64,000 nucleotides of DNA from Clostridium arbusti SL206 (GTDB taxonomy: Bacteria > Bacillota > Clostridia > Clostridiales > Clostridiaceae), in contig NZ_BAEV01000001.1 in assembly GCF_000246895.1 (NCBI RefSeq), forward strand, positions 51,880 to 115,879. Reading direction: 5' to 3'. This document shows positions 44,539 to 53,207 of the stretch, piece after piece; position 1 is the first letter of the stretch; each line of letters starts with the position of its first letter. The translations under genes and the position numbers were made by a program. The notes under the pieces are model-generated. The model was not told where the DNA came from. It did not search any database and saw only the letters and a list, made by a program, of their open reading frames with translations.

Positions 44539-44667
44539 ATCTATACTCTCCATTTCTAAAGTTTAGTGCTTATAAATCAAATCTTAAAACTCAGAGTAAA
44601 TTCTACTCTTACTGAATTTTAGACATAGTTATATATGTGTTACAAATTTATCAAACAAACTTCATAC

Positions 44668-45093
44668 TTAACCTATCATAAATGTAAGTTCAGCTTCTGC
44701 GGCCTTTTTGCCATCTACAGTAGCAATAGCTTTACCAATTCCAGCGGGTCCCTTTATTTTAACTATCTCTACTTCAAGCTTTAATACGTCTCCTGGAACA
44801 ACCATCTTTCTAAACTTAGCCATTTTTATACCACCAAAATACGGTGTTTTTCCCTTGTAAGCATCCATACTTAGAATTGCTACTGCACCTAACTGTGCTA
44901 ATGCTTCTATTATTAAAACACCTGGCATTACAGGATTTCCTGGAAAGTGTCCTTGAAAAAATTGTTCATTAGCTGTAACATTCTTATAACCTACAGCTTT
45001 CTTACCTGGTTCAATTTCCTCAACCCTGTCAACTAAAAGCATAGGATATCTATGTGGTATTATCTCCATTATTTGTTTTATATCTAAACTCAT
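44668..45093 (-). CDS. fabZ: 3-hydroxyacyl-ACP dehydratase
   Basis: FabZ removes water from 3-hydroxyacyl-ACP. The 141-residue hotdog-fold protein has the catalytic His and Glu in [20 protein letters not shown] and the closing [16 protein letters not shown]. No FabA or FabM-type isomerase gene is present in the operon, so how unsaturated acids are made is not shown here. GGAGG precedes the ATG. Confidence 0.96.
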   Translation of the reverse strand: MSLDIKQIMEIIPHRYPMLLVDRVEEIEPGKKAVGYKNVTANEQFFQGHFPGNPVMPGVLIIEALAQLGAVAILSMDAYKGKTPYFGGIKMAKFRKMVVPGDVLKLEVEIVKIKGPAGIGKAIATVDGKKAAEAELTFMIG

Positions 45094-45195
45094 AATTTTT
45101 CCTCCACTTTGATCATAAAACTCTTTAATTTATATATAAACTGAACATATACTATATTTACATATCTTCCGGATAACTCTACTATAGAATTTTAT

Positions 45196-45690
45196 CTATT
45201 TAACCTTTATCTTAAACAATTTCTGACCATACTCAACCATCTGCTCATTTTCTACTAATACTTCAACCACTTCACCATCGAATTCTGATTGTATCTCATT
45301 CATGAGCTTCATAGCTTCTATAATACAAAGAGTATCTCCTTTTTTAACCTTGCTTCCAACTTCTACAAAATTAGGTTCTTTTGGATCTCCTGATGAATAG
45401 AAAGTACCTACTATAGGAGAATTTACAGCCTTAACGTTCTTTTCATCTATAATTGGTTTACTAGCTAAAGTCTTATCTTCTTCTATAACTTTCTCTTCAC
45501 TTTGTGATCTCTCTTCTTTTTCATCTTCTAAGATTTCTGAACTACTAGTTACACTTATTGAATTTTCAGGTGTATCATCCTCTAATCCCTTTTTCATAGT
45601 TATATGAATACCTTCAGTTTCAATCTCTAGAAATGTAAGTCCTTCTTCTCCAGCTGTCTTAATAAGCTGTTGTATTGATTTATAATCCAC
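45196..45690 (-). CDS. accB: Acetyl-CoA carboxylase biotin carboxyl carrier protein
   Basis: The 164-residue carrier has a flexible acidic/Ser-rich linker (about 25-85) and a C-terminal biotinyl domain with the biotinylated Lys in IIEAMKLMNEIQSE. GTG start; its GGGAGG ribosome site overlaps the last codons of fabF, showing coupling. Followed by fabZ after about 100 bases. Confidence 0.96.
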   Translation of the reverse strand: MDYKSIQQLIKTAGEEGLTFLEIETEGIHITMKKGLEDDTPENSISVTSSSEILEDEKEERSQSEEKVIEEDKTLASKPIIDEKNVKAVNSPIVGTFYSSGDPKEPNFVEVGSKVKKGDTLCIIEAMKLMNEIQSEFDGEVVEVLVENEQMVEYGQKLFKIKVK

Positions 45691-45695
45691 TTAAA

Positions 45696-46937
45696 TTACC
45701 TCCCGGTCCATTTCTTAAATAGAATAGTTGCATTGTGTCCACCAAAACCTAATCCGTTAGATAATGCATAGTTTAAATCTGCTTTTCTACCTAAGTCTGT
45801 AACATAATCTAAATCACATTCAGGATCTTTAACTTTTAAGCCTACAGTAGGTGGCACACATCCATCCTGTAAAGCTTTAATGGATATAACCGCTTCAACA
45901 GCTCCTGCAGCTCCAAGCAAATGTCCTGTCATTGATTTTGTTGAACTAACAGGTATTTTATATGCGTAATCTTCAAATACATTTTTTATAGCTTCTGTCT
46001 CTGATTTATCACCCACTGGAGTACTTGTTCCATGAACATTTATATAAGATACATCTTTAGGTTCAATATTAGCTTCATCTATAGCCATCTTCATAGCTCT
46101 AGCTCCATCTGCCCCATCTGGTGATGGTGAAGTAATATGATAAGCATCGCAGGTTGAACCATAACCTACAACTTCTGCATATATTTTAGCATTTCTCTTT
46201 TTTGCATGTTCAAGTTCTTCCAATATAAGTATTCCTGATCCTTCACCCATTATAAATCCATTTCTTTCAGCATCAAAAGGTATAGATGCTCTCTCTGGAT
46301 CAGTACTCTTACTAAGAGCTGTCATTGATGCAAATCCCGCAATAGAAATAGGAGTAATGGCAGCTTCTGATCCTCCTGAAATTATTATATCAACTTCGTT
46401 ATTTCTTATTTTATGAAATGATTCTCCAATAGCATTATTAGATGATGCACAAGCTGTAACAATGGTAGTGCATATACCCTTAGCACCATATTTAATTGCT
46501 ACATGTCCTGAAGCCATATTGCTTATTATCATTGGTATAAGCATAGGTGAAACTCTGTTAGGTCCTTTTTCATTAAGTTTCTTTACCTGTTCTTCAATAG
46601 TACCTATTCCTCCAATTCCACTTCCTAGTATAACTCCAACTCTTTCCGCATTAAGTTCATCGAATTTCAAGCCAGAGTCCTCTACAGCTTCCTTTGAAGC
46701 AGCCATAGCGAAATGGCAGAATCTATCCATTCTTCTTGCTTCTTTTTTATCAACATAATCTTCTGGATTAAACTCTTTAACTTCAGCTGCTAGTTTAGCT
46801 TTGAAGTCAGTAGTATCAAATAATGTTATTTTATCAATTCCACATTTTCCGTTTTTAATTGAATTCCAAAATGTTTCTACATCATTGCCTACAGGAGTAA
46901 TTGCTCCCATACCAGTAATAACTACTCTTCTACTCAT
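45696..46937 (-). CDS. fabF: 3-oxoacyl-ACP synthase II
   Basis: FabF elongates acyl-ACP by condensation with malonyl-ACP. The 413-residue thiolase-fold protein has the catalytic Cys in VTACASSNNAIGE, His in NVHGTSTPVGD and the second His in MTGHLLGAAGAVEA, plus the glycine-rich end NGLGFGGHNATI. Downstream of fabG by 46 bases. Confidence 0.97.
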   Translation of the reverse strand: MSRRVVITGMGAITPVGNDVETFWNSIKNGKCGIDKITLFDTTDFKAKLAAEVKEFNPEDYVDKKEARRMDRFCHFAMAASKEAVEDSGLKFDELNAERVGVILGSGIGGIGTIEEQVKKLNEKGPNRVSPMLIPMIISNMASGHVAIKYGAKGICTTIVTACASSNNAIGESFHKIRNNEVDIIISGGSEAAITPISIAGFASMTALSKSTDPERASIPFDAERNGFIMGEGSGILILEELEHAKKRNAKIYAEVVGYGSTCDAYHITSPSPDGADGARAMKMAIDEANIEPKDVSYINVHGTSTPVGDKSETEAIKNVFEDYAYKIPVSSTKSMTGHLLGAAGAVEAVISIKALQDGCVPPTVGLKVKDPECDLDYVTDLGRKADLNYALSNGLGFGGHNATILFKKWTGR

Positions 46938-46983
46938 ACGCTTCTCCTACCTTTATATTTTTTTAAGTTATAACCCTAAAAGG

Positions 46984-47739
46984 TTATTGCATTACCATAC
47001 CACCATCTACATTTATAACTTGACCAGTTATGTATGAAGCCATATCAGAAGCTAAAAAGCCTACTAAATTTGCTACATCTTCTGGTTTCCCTAGGCTTTT
47101 CAATGGAATAGTAGTCTTTATATTTTCCTTAACTTTATCTGAAAGTACCTCTGTCATATCTGTCTCAATAAAACCTGGAGCTACTGCATTAACTGTAATT
47201 CCTCTACTTCCAAGTTCTCTAGCCGCTGATTTTGTTATCCCCAAAATGCCAGCCTTCGCAGCTGAATAATTTAGCTGACCAGCATTTCCTGTAATTCCTA
47301 CTACAGAAGAAATATTTATTATCTTTCCAGACCTCTGCTTTAACATTATACCACTTACATGCTTTATAGTGTTAAATGCTCCCTTTAAATTTACATTAAT
47401 AACGCTATCAAAGTCTTCTTCTTTCATTCTAAGTAGAAGTCCATCTTTAGTTATTCCTGCATTATTAACTAATATATCAATACTATCAAAAGTATCAACA
47501 GCAGACTTTATAAGATTTTTTGCCTCTTCAAAATCACTTATATCAGCCTGAACAGCTATAGCTTTTACACCTTTAGCCTCTATTTCTTGTAAAAGTTCTT
47601 CTGTATCCTTAGCACTGCTTCTGTAATTTACAACTACGTTAGCGCCCATATCTGCGAGCCTAAGTGCTATAGCTCTTCCAATACCTCTACTGGCACCAGT
47701 TACTATTGCGGTTCTATCTTTTAGACTACAACATTGCAT
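46984..47739 (-). CDS. fabG: 3-oxoacyl-ACP reductase
   Basis: FabG is the NADPH-dependent reductase of the elongation cycle. The 251-residue SDR protein has [13 protein letters not shown] for cofactor binding, NNAGIT, the Ser-Tyr-Lys triad ([22 protein letters not shown]) and [15 protein letters not shown] precedes the ATG, and the gene begins 13 bases after fabD. Confidence 0.97.
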   Translation of the reverse strand: MQCCSLKDRTAIVTGASRGIGRAIALRLADMGANVVVNYRSSAKDTEELLQEIEAKGVKAIAVQADISDFEEAKNLIKSAVDTFDSIDILVNNAGITKDGLLLRMKEEDFDSVINVNLKGAFNTIKHVSGIMLKQRSGKIINISSVVGITGNAGQLNYSAAKAGILGITKSAARELGSRGITVNAVAPGFIETDMTEVLSDKVKENIKTTIPLKSLGKPEDVANLVGFLASDMASYITGQVINVDGGMVMQ

Positions 47740-47752
47740 TTAAATATTCCTC

Positions 47753-48688
47753 CTATCCCATAATATTTTCTACACACTTATTTAAACTTTCTATATCTTC
47801 TACATTAAACATTTTAAGCTTTCTATTTATTTTTCTTACAAATCCACTTAATACTTTTCCTGGACCAATTTCAATAAATGTATCTACACCATCATCTATC
47901 ATCCTATTTATAGTATCTTCCCAAAGAACAGAACTCATAACCTGTTTTCTAAGCAATTCCTTAATTTCTTGTTCTGTTTTTATATAATCTCCTGTAACAT
48001 TAGTTATTACAGGTAATCTCATCTTATTTACAGTTACATTTTCAAGCTCTATTGCTAATTTATCCGATGCTGGTTTTAGCATAGATGTATGAAATGGCCC
48101 ACTAACTTGAAGCATAACCACTTTTCTTGCTCCTGCTTCTTTAGCGAGTTCTGCTGCCACTTCTACTGCTGCTACTTCTCCAGCAATTGCAATCTGTCCA
48201 GGACAATTAAAATTAGTAGGTTCTACTATTCCCTTATCACTTGCCGCTATGCACACTTTTCTTACCGTATCACCATCAAGTCCCAAAACTGCCGCCATAG
48301 CCCCTTTACCTTGCGGTACAGCTTCTTGCATATATTTGCCTCTCTTTTTAACAAGCTTTACAGCCTCCTGAAAGTCAAAAGCTCCACTATATACAAGGGC
48401 AGAATATTCACCTAGGCTTAACCCAGCTGCCATATCCGCCTTAATTCCTTTACTTTCTAAAGCTTTAAGAGCCGCTATACTTGTTGTCAAAATTGCCGGT
48501 TGAGTATTTTCTGTCTTATCTAGCTCTTCTTTACTACCTTGAAAACAAATGTCACTTATTTTAAAATTCAATGACTTATCTGCTTGCTCAAATATATTCT
48601 TACTATCCTCAAAGCTATCATAAAGTTCCTTGCCCATGCCTACATATTGTGCACCTTGACCTGAAAATAAAAATGCTATTTTTTCCAT
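47753..48688 (-). CDS. fabD: Malonyl-CoA:ACP transacylase
   Basis: FabD loads malonyl groups onto ACP. The 311-residue protein starts IAFLFSGQGAQYVGMGKELY and has the nucleophile in AGLSLGEYSALV and the active-site His in SGPFHTSML. Lies between fabK and fabG. Confidence 0.97.
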   Translation of the reverse strand: MEKIAFLFSGQGAQYVGMGKELYDSFEDSKNIFEQADKSLNFKISDICFQGSKEELDKTENTQPAILTTSIAALKALESKGIKADMAAGLSLGEYSALVYSGAFDFQEAVKLVKKRGKYMQEAVPQGKGAMAAVLGLDGDTVRKVCIAASDKGIVEPTNFNCPGQIAIAGEVAAVEVAAELAKEAGARKVVMLQVSGPFHTSMLKPASDKLAIELENVTVNKMRLPVITNVTGDYIKTEQEIKELLRKQVMSSVLWEDTINRMIDDGVDTFIEIGPGKVLSGFVRKINRKLKMFNVEDIESLNKCVENIMG

Positions 48689-48718
48689 AATACCTCTCCA
48701 TTTCTCTAAGATATTCGA

Positions 48719-49657
48719 TTATAAACTATTAACTTTTTCCAATGTCTTGTCCGCTTGTGTAAACATTTCTTTTATCATATCTTTACAGTTTTGCTTTTTG
48801 CATACAAGTCCAGCTATCTGCCCAGCCATAATAGATCCCATATTTATGTCTCCATCCTTTACAGCCTTTGGTAATGCCCCTCTTCCTAATTCCTCATATT
48901 TGTCAACCTCTGCTCCTTCTTTTTCAAGGATTTGAAATTGTCTAGTAAGTTTATTACGCAAAACTCTTACAGGATGACCTGTAGGTCTTCCTGTAACCAC
49001 TGAATCTATATCCTTTGCTTTTATAACTTTTTCTTTATAGTTTTCATGTACAGTACATTCATCAGCCACTAAAAATCTAGTTCCGACCTGTACGCCTACA
49101 GCACCAAGCATAAATGCAGCTGCAATCCCTCTTCCATCACCAACACCACCGGCAGCAATTACAGGAATACTAACTGCATCTACCACCTGTGGAACCAAAG
49201 TCATAGTAGTAAGTTCCCCCACATGACCACCTGATTCACATCCCTCAGCTATAACTGCATCTACTCCACTTCTTTCCATCCTTTTAGCAAGTGCAACAGA
49301 TGCTACTACAGGTATAACTTTTATACCATGAGATTTCCACATTTCAACGTATTTACCTGGATTTCCAGCTCCAGTGGTAACAACTTTTACACCTTCTTCA
49401 CAAACCATTTTTGCAATTTCCTCAGCATTATCACTTAAAAGCATTATATTAACTCCAAAAGGTTTATCTGTAAGTTGTTTTGTTTTTCTAATTTCATCTC
49501 TTATATAATCTACTGGTGCATTAGCCCCTGCAATAATTCCAAGTCCACCAGCATTTGATACTGCTGCCGCTAATGAGCTATCTGCAATCCATGCCATAGC
49601 ACCTTGTATAATGGGATACTCTATTCCTGCCATTTCACAAAATATGGATTTAATCAT
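48719..49657 (-). CDS. fabK: Enoyl-ACP reductase II, FMN-dependent
   Basis: FabK is the flavin enoyl-ACP reductase that replaces FabI in many Firmicutes. The 312-residue TIM-barrel protein shows YPIIQGAMAWIADSSLAAAVSNAGGLG, GAGNPGKYVEMWK, AEGCESGGHVGE and IAAGGVGDGRGIAAAFMLGA, which are the flavin and substrate sites. AAGGAGG precedes the ATG. The position between fabH and fabD normally also holds acpP; here it does not. Confidence 0.96.
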   Translation of the reverse strand: MIKSIFCEMAGIEYPIIQGAMAWIADSSLAAAVSNAGGLGIIAGANAPVDYIRDEIRKTKQLTDKPFGVNIMLLSDNAEEIAKMVCEEGVKVVTTGAGNPGKYVEMWKSHGIKVIPVVASVALAKRMERSGVDAVIAEGCESGGHVGELTTMTLVPQVVDAVSIPVIAAGGVGDGRGIAAAFMLGAVGVQVGTRFLVADECTVHENYKEKVIKAKDIDSVVTGRPTGHPVRVLRNKLTRQFQILEKEGAEVDKYEELGRGALPKAVKDGDINMGSIMAGQIAGLVCKKQNCKDMIKEMFTQADKTLEKVNSL

Positions 49658-49710
49658 GATATCCTCCTTGTATTATCTAATATTTTCATCTTTGTAGCTG
49701 TTATGTTAAT

Positions 49711-49779
49711 AGGTCAGATAGAAAGATCTAAATTTAAATTGATTGTTCTCAATAAATATATAATCTCCTTATCTGACCT
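49711..49779. other. fabH-fabK gap with inverted repeat, acpP absent
   Basis: The 138-base gap is where Firmicute clusters such as streptococcal fab operons carry acpP. It has a 10-bp inverted repeat, AGGTCAGATA with TATCTGACCT, around a 49-base loop containing an unused-looking AAGGAG. The only frames are tiny (12 codons from TTG, or 11 codons ending in the fabK start). I see no recognisable ACP remnant. Confidence 0.5.
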
Positions 49780-49795
49780 TAATAAGTTCTTACCT

Positions 49796-50782
49796 TTAAT
49801 CAATCATCCACTCTATAAGTACTGCTCCAAAGGTTAGACCACCACCAAAACCAACTAAAATAATTTTATCTCCTCTGTGAAGAAGTCCTTTTCTTGCCAT
49901 CTCATCAAGAGCAAGTGGTATACTAGCTGCTGATGTATTTCCATATTTATCTAAATTCATATAGAATTTATCGCTATGAATTTCTAATCTCTTAGCTGCA
50001 GAATCTATTATCCTCATATTAGCTTGATGGGGCACAATATATTTAATATCTTCTATAGTGCAATCCTGATTTTCCAAAACCTGATCTATACATTTAGGGA
50101 TAATTTTAGTACCAAATCTGAATATATCTTTTCCGCTCATGGTAACTATATTATCATTTTTTTCTACTGCCGTGATAAACGGATTTCTAACCGGCACTGC
50201 TGAACAAGCTAAAAATTCTGCTCCATTTCTTCCATCAGAACCTGTATATATTGACAGTATTCCATTTTCATCCTGTGATCTTTGGAGTATTGCAGCACCT
50301 GCTCCATCACCAAATAAAACACAAGTACTTCTATCTGACCAATCTATAATCTTAGATAGTACTTCTGCCCCAATTACTAGAACAGTTTTACATTGACCAG
50401 TTTTTATAAATTGAGTCCCTATGTTTAGAGCATAAACAAATCCAGAACAGGCAGCTGCTATGTCAAAGCACGTTGCATTTTCTGCACCTATTTCTGCCTG
50501 AACGATACAAGCTGTTGAAGGTATAAACTTATCTGGAGAAGCAGTCCCTACAACTACTAAATCTATTTCTAAAGGATCTATATTCGCATTCTTTATAGCC
50601 TCTAATGCCGCTTTTGTAGACAATACCGATGTGTCTTCTCCTGTAGTTATTCTTCTTTCTTTTATTCCAGTCCTGCTGGAAATCCATTCATCATTAGTAT
50701 CAACTATTTCTGAGAGATCGGAATTTGTTACTATTCTATCAGGCGCATAACTTCCAGTCCCTATTATTTTAACATTATTCAC
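49796..50782 (-). CDS. fabH: 3-oxoacyl-ACP synthase III
   Basis: FabH starts each chain by condensing an acyl-CoA with malonyl-ACP. The 328-residue protein has the Cys in DIAAACSGFVYALN, the His in VPHQANMRI and the Asn in KYGNTSAASIP. It starts at GTG; its AGGAGTGA ribosome site overlaps the end of the fabT gene, four bases away, so they are translationally coupled. Confidence 0.96.
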   Translation of the reverse strand: MNNVKIIGTGSYAPDRIVTNSDLSEIVDTNDEWISSRTGIKERRITTGEDTSVLSTKAALEAIKNANIDPLEIDLVVVGTASPDKFIPSTACIVQAEIGAENATCFDIAAACSGFVYALNIGTQFIKTGQCKTVLVIGAEVLSKIIDWSDRSTCVLFGDGAGAAILQRSQDENGILSIYTGSDGRNGAEFLACSAVPVRNPFITAVEKNDNIVTMSGKDIFRFGTKIIPKCIDQVLENQDCTIEDIKYIVPHQANMRIIDSAAKRLEIHSDKFYMNLDKYGNTSAASIPLALDEMARKGLLHRGDKIILVGFGGGLTFGAVLIEWMID

Positions 50783-50786
50783 AAAA

Positions 50787-51254
50787 TCACTCCTCGTTAG
50801 TCCTTACCTCTATTTTATATTTATTCCTGAAAAAATAATTAATTTTCTCCAAAGCGTTTATTAAAACTTCTTCTTCCTTACTACTCATTCCTTTTAAAGT
50901 CTCCCTAATCATATCTCTATGAAATTTTGCATGTATTCTGTAAGCAAGCTTACCTTTTCTAGTTAAAGCAATCTTAACTACTCTTCTATCTTCCTCAGAT
51001 CTTTTCCTCTCAACATAACCTTTTTTTACTAAGTTACTTATAGCCGTGGTAAGAGTTCCTACTGTAATTCCAAGATCTAAAGCCACCTTAGACATAGTTT
51101 TTGGAACATACATACCTATAGCTTCAATGGTGTGCATTTCAGTAACTGATATATCTTTAAATGAACCTTCTTTCAGTGCCGTTTGTTCTATAGTCAGTAT
51201 ACCGTTAAATATGTCTACCATTAATTCATTCATTACAGTTAACGTCTTATCCAA
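50787..51254 (-). CDS. fabT: MarR-family fatty-acid synthesis repressor FabT
   Basis: A 155-residue MarR-type winged-helix protein: TVTEMHTIEAIG, then VALDLGITVGTLTTAISNLVKKGYVERKRSEEDRRVVKIALT (recognition helix and wing). FabT represses fab genes when long-chain acyl-ACP accumulates. Its location at the head of the fab operon and the TTTGANNNTCAAA-type boxes in its own promoter (51278-51306) and in that of the neighbouring 51335-52411 gene support the name. It starts at TTG after GGTG. Confidence 0.92.
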   Translation of the reverse strand: MDKTLTVMNELMVDIFNGILTIEQTALKEGSFKDISVTEMHTIEAIGMYVPKTMSKVALDLGITVGTLTTAISNLVKKGYVERKRSEEDRRVVKIALTRKGKLAYRIHAKFHRDMIRETLKGMSSKEEEVLINALEKINYFFRNKYKIEVRTNEE

Positions 51255-51277
51255 CTATATCACCACTTTTTAAATAT

Positions 51278-51334
51278 TTTGAATATCAAATATTTTGACA
51301 GTCAAAGTATAATGTAATAAGCTTGACTTGTCAA
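51278..51334 (-). promoter_or_regulatory. Promoter of fabT-fab operon with FabT operators
   Basis: On the minus strand: -35 TTGACA (51329-51334), 17-base spacer, -10 TATACT (51306-51311). Two palindromes follow directly: TTTGACTGTCAAA (51294-51306) and TTTGATATTCAAA (51278-51290). A third, imperfectly matching, short palindrome TTGACAAGTCAA overlaps the -35. A repressor bound here would cover the transcription start, giving autoregulation. Confidence 0.85.
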
Positions 51335-52411
51335 CTATTCTAGATGTGCTTCGCATTCGGATACAAGTTCATCCAAAAGTTCTTTCACTGTAACAATTTT
51401 ATCTATTTTGTACGCATTACTACCTGTAAATAATAATCCATTATCAATATCACCCTCTACAGCATTTATAAGAGCATTTGATATACAATATGGAGTATTT
51501 TTAGGATTACATGGTTTCAAGCAGTTATAACATTTTGTTATAGGTTCTTTTTCTTTTTTTATTTTTTCGATAAAGGGATTCCTTATAGCTCTTCCTGGCA
51601 TCCCTACTGGGCTAACTACAATTTCTATATCCTCTTTCTTACAATCAATAAAAGCTTGTTTATATTTTATATGTGCATCACACTCTTCTGTAGCTATAAA
51701 TCTAGTAGCAATTTGCACACCTGCTGCTCCTAATTTTATATACTTTGCAATATCTTCTCCTGTGTATATTCCGCCAGCACAAATAACAGGTATCTTTCTT
51801 TTATATTTATCCTCAAAAGGTTTTACTGCTTCTATTACGGACTGTACTATTTCACCTAAATCTATATTATTTTCACCTGTAAGTTGTTCTATTGAAAAAC
51901 CAAGATGTCCACCTGCATTCGGTCCTTCTACTACAACTAAATCAGGTATTCTATCGTGTTTCTTATCCCACATCTTACAAATAACCTTTGCCGCTTTTGC
52001 AGATGAAACTATTGGTGCAATCTTAGTATTTGAACCTTCCACAACTGCTGGTAGTGACATCGGAATCCCTGCCCCTGATATTATAAGGTCTATTCCTTCC
52101 TCTACTGCTACCTTTGCCAATACATCATAATTGTTTACAGCAACCATATGATTTATTGCTATTATTCCTTTTGGGCTAATTTCCTTTGCCCTTCTAATAT
52201 GTTTTCTTAAAGCTCTTGCATTTGCCTCCAAAGTATTAGTTTCAAAATCAGGTTCATCAAAACCAATTTGTACTGATGAAATTACTCCAACAGCACCACA
52301 CTTTGCAACAGCACCCGCTAATTTAGAACGTGATATACCAACGCCCATTCCTCCTTGAACTATTGGAATATCCGCTTTTAAATCTCCTATCACTAAAGGA
52401 GGTAATTTCAT
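51335..52411 (-). CDS. FMN-dependent nitronate monooxygenase/enoyl reductase-like protein (FabK superfamily)
   Basis: A 358-residue TIM-barrel flavoprotein related to FabK and nitronate monooxygenases: IPIVQGGMGVGISRSKLAGAVAK, ISGAGIPMSLP, VEGPNAGGHLGFS and CAGGIYTGEDIAKYIKLGA. It differs from FabK by a C-terminal four-cysteine insert (CYNCLKPCNPKNTPYC) that could hold a metal or cluster. Its promoter carries one FabT-type operator in the same arrangement as fabT's own, so it probably serves lipid metabolism, perhaps as a second enoyl reductase. That role is inferred; I leave the symbol blank. Confidence 0.8.
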   Translation of the reverse strand: MKLPPLVIGDLKADIPIVQGGMGVGISRSKLAGAVAKCGAVGVISSVQIGFDEPDFETNTLEANARALRKHIRRAKEISPKGIIAINHMVAVNNYDVLAKVAVEEGIDLIISGAGIPMSLPAVVEGSNTKIAPIVSSAKAAKVICKMWDKKHDRIPDLVVVEGPNAGGHLGFSIEQLTGENNIDLGEIVQSVIEAVKPFEDKYKRKIPVICAGGIYTGEDIAKYIKLGAAGVQIATRFIATEECDAHIKYKQAFIDCKKEDIEIVVSPVGMPGRAIRNPFIEKIKKEKEPITKCYNCLKPCNPKNTPYCISNALINAVEGDIDNGLLFTGSNAYKIDKIVTVKELLDELVSECEAHLE

Positions 52412-52464
52412 AATTATCTCTTCCTTTTCTATATAGTTAAATACTTATATTCATAATTATATAT

Positions 52465-52505
52465 TTTGATAATCAAAGTATATATAAAAAGTCCTATTTC
52501 GTCAA
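52465..52505 (-). promoter_or_regulatory. Promoter with FabT-type operator for the FabK-like gene
   Basis: On the minus strand: -35 TTGACG (52500-52505), 17-base spacer, -10 TATACT (52477-52482), then TTTGATTATCAAA (52465-52477) overlapping the -10 by one base. The layout is the same as at the fabT promoter. Confidence 0.85.
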
Positions 52506-52527
52506 GAACAATTGTTAAAATTTGTTT

Positions 52528-52998
52528 TTATAATGATATATTTTCCAATTCAAGCAAGTACTTTTTTCTATTAATTCCCCCTGCATATCCTACAAGCTTA
52601 CCATCTTTACCTATTACCCTATGACATGGAATTATTATGGCTATTTTATTTTTATTATTGGCATTTCCCACTGCCCTTGCTGCTTTTGGATTGCCTATAG
52701 CCTCTGCTATTTGTTTATAAGAATAAGTCTTACCATAGGGTATATTTATAAGTTCCTTCCATACCTTTTTTTGAAATTCAGTTCCCTGAATATTGATTTT
52801 AACTGTAAAGGTTGTTCTCTTATTATTAAAATACTCATCTAGCTCCTTTAAGGCTAGCGAAGTGTTCTCATCTATTTTTTCTTGTTTACACATTTCTTCT
52901 TGTTTTCCATTATCTACGAATTCCAATATTTCTATTCCATTCTTTGAACCTTTAATTTTAATCAACCCTATAGGTGATGAATAGTATGCATAGCACAT
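52528..52998 (-). CDS. ogt: Methylated-DNA--protein-cysteine methyltransferase
   Basis: This suicide enzyme removes alkyl groups from O6-alkylguanine in DNA. The 156-residue protein is of the short Ogt type: GTEFQKKVWKELINIPYGKTYSY, KAARAVGNANNKNKIAI and the acceptor Cys in IIPCHRVIGKDGKLVGYAGG. I chose the ATG at 52998, with GAGGTGGGA about 8 bases upstream; an earlier in-frame start adds four residues. Solitary gene. Confidence 0.95.
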   Translation of the reverse strand: MCYAYYSSPIGLIKIKGSKNGIEILEFVDNGKQEEMCKQEKIDENTSLALKELDEYFNNKRTTFTVKINIQGTEFQKKVWKELINIPYGKTYSYKQIAEAIGNPKAARAVGNANNKNKIAIIIPCHRVIGKDGKLVGYAGGINRKKYLLELENISL

Positions 52999-53207
52999 GA
53001 TAAATCCCACCTCTACTTATTATAAAGTTACATACTTTTATAGCTATTATATTGTATCATAACCCAAAACAATTGCTAACAATAATAATCTATTAATAAT
53101 CTTGCCATAAACCTGTAACAATAAATCTTTATTATGTAATTAAAATCTTAATTAATTTAAATTTATTTTACAAGATTATATAAAAATATATATTTGGGGG
53201 GATTAAA

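Noticed and set aside
49658-49795. A degraded acpP in the fabH-fabK gap
   Set aside because: No frame shows the DSL phosphopantetheine motif or any ACP-like stretch; only an AAGGAG and an inverted repeat remain.
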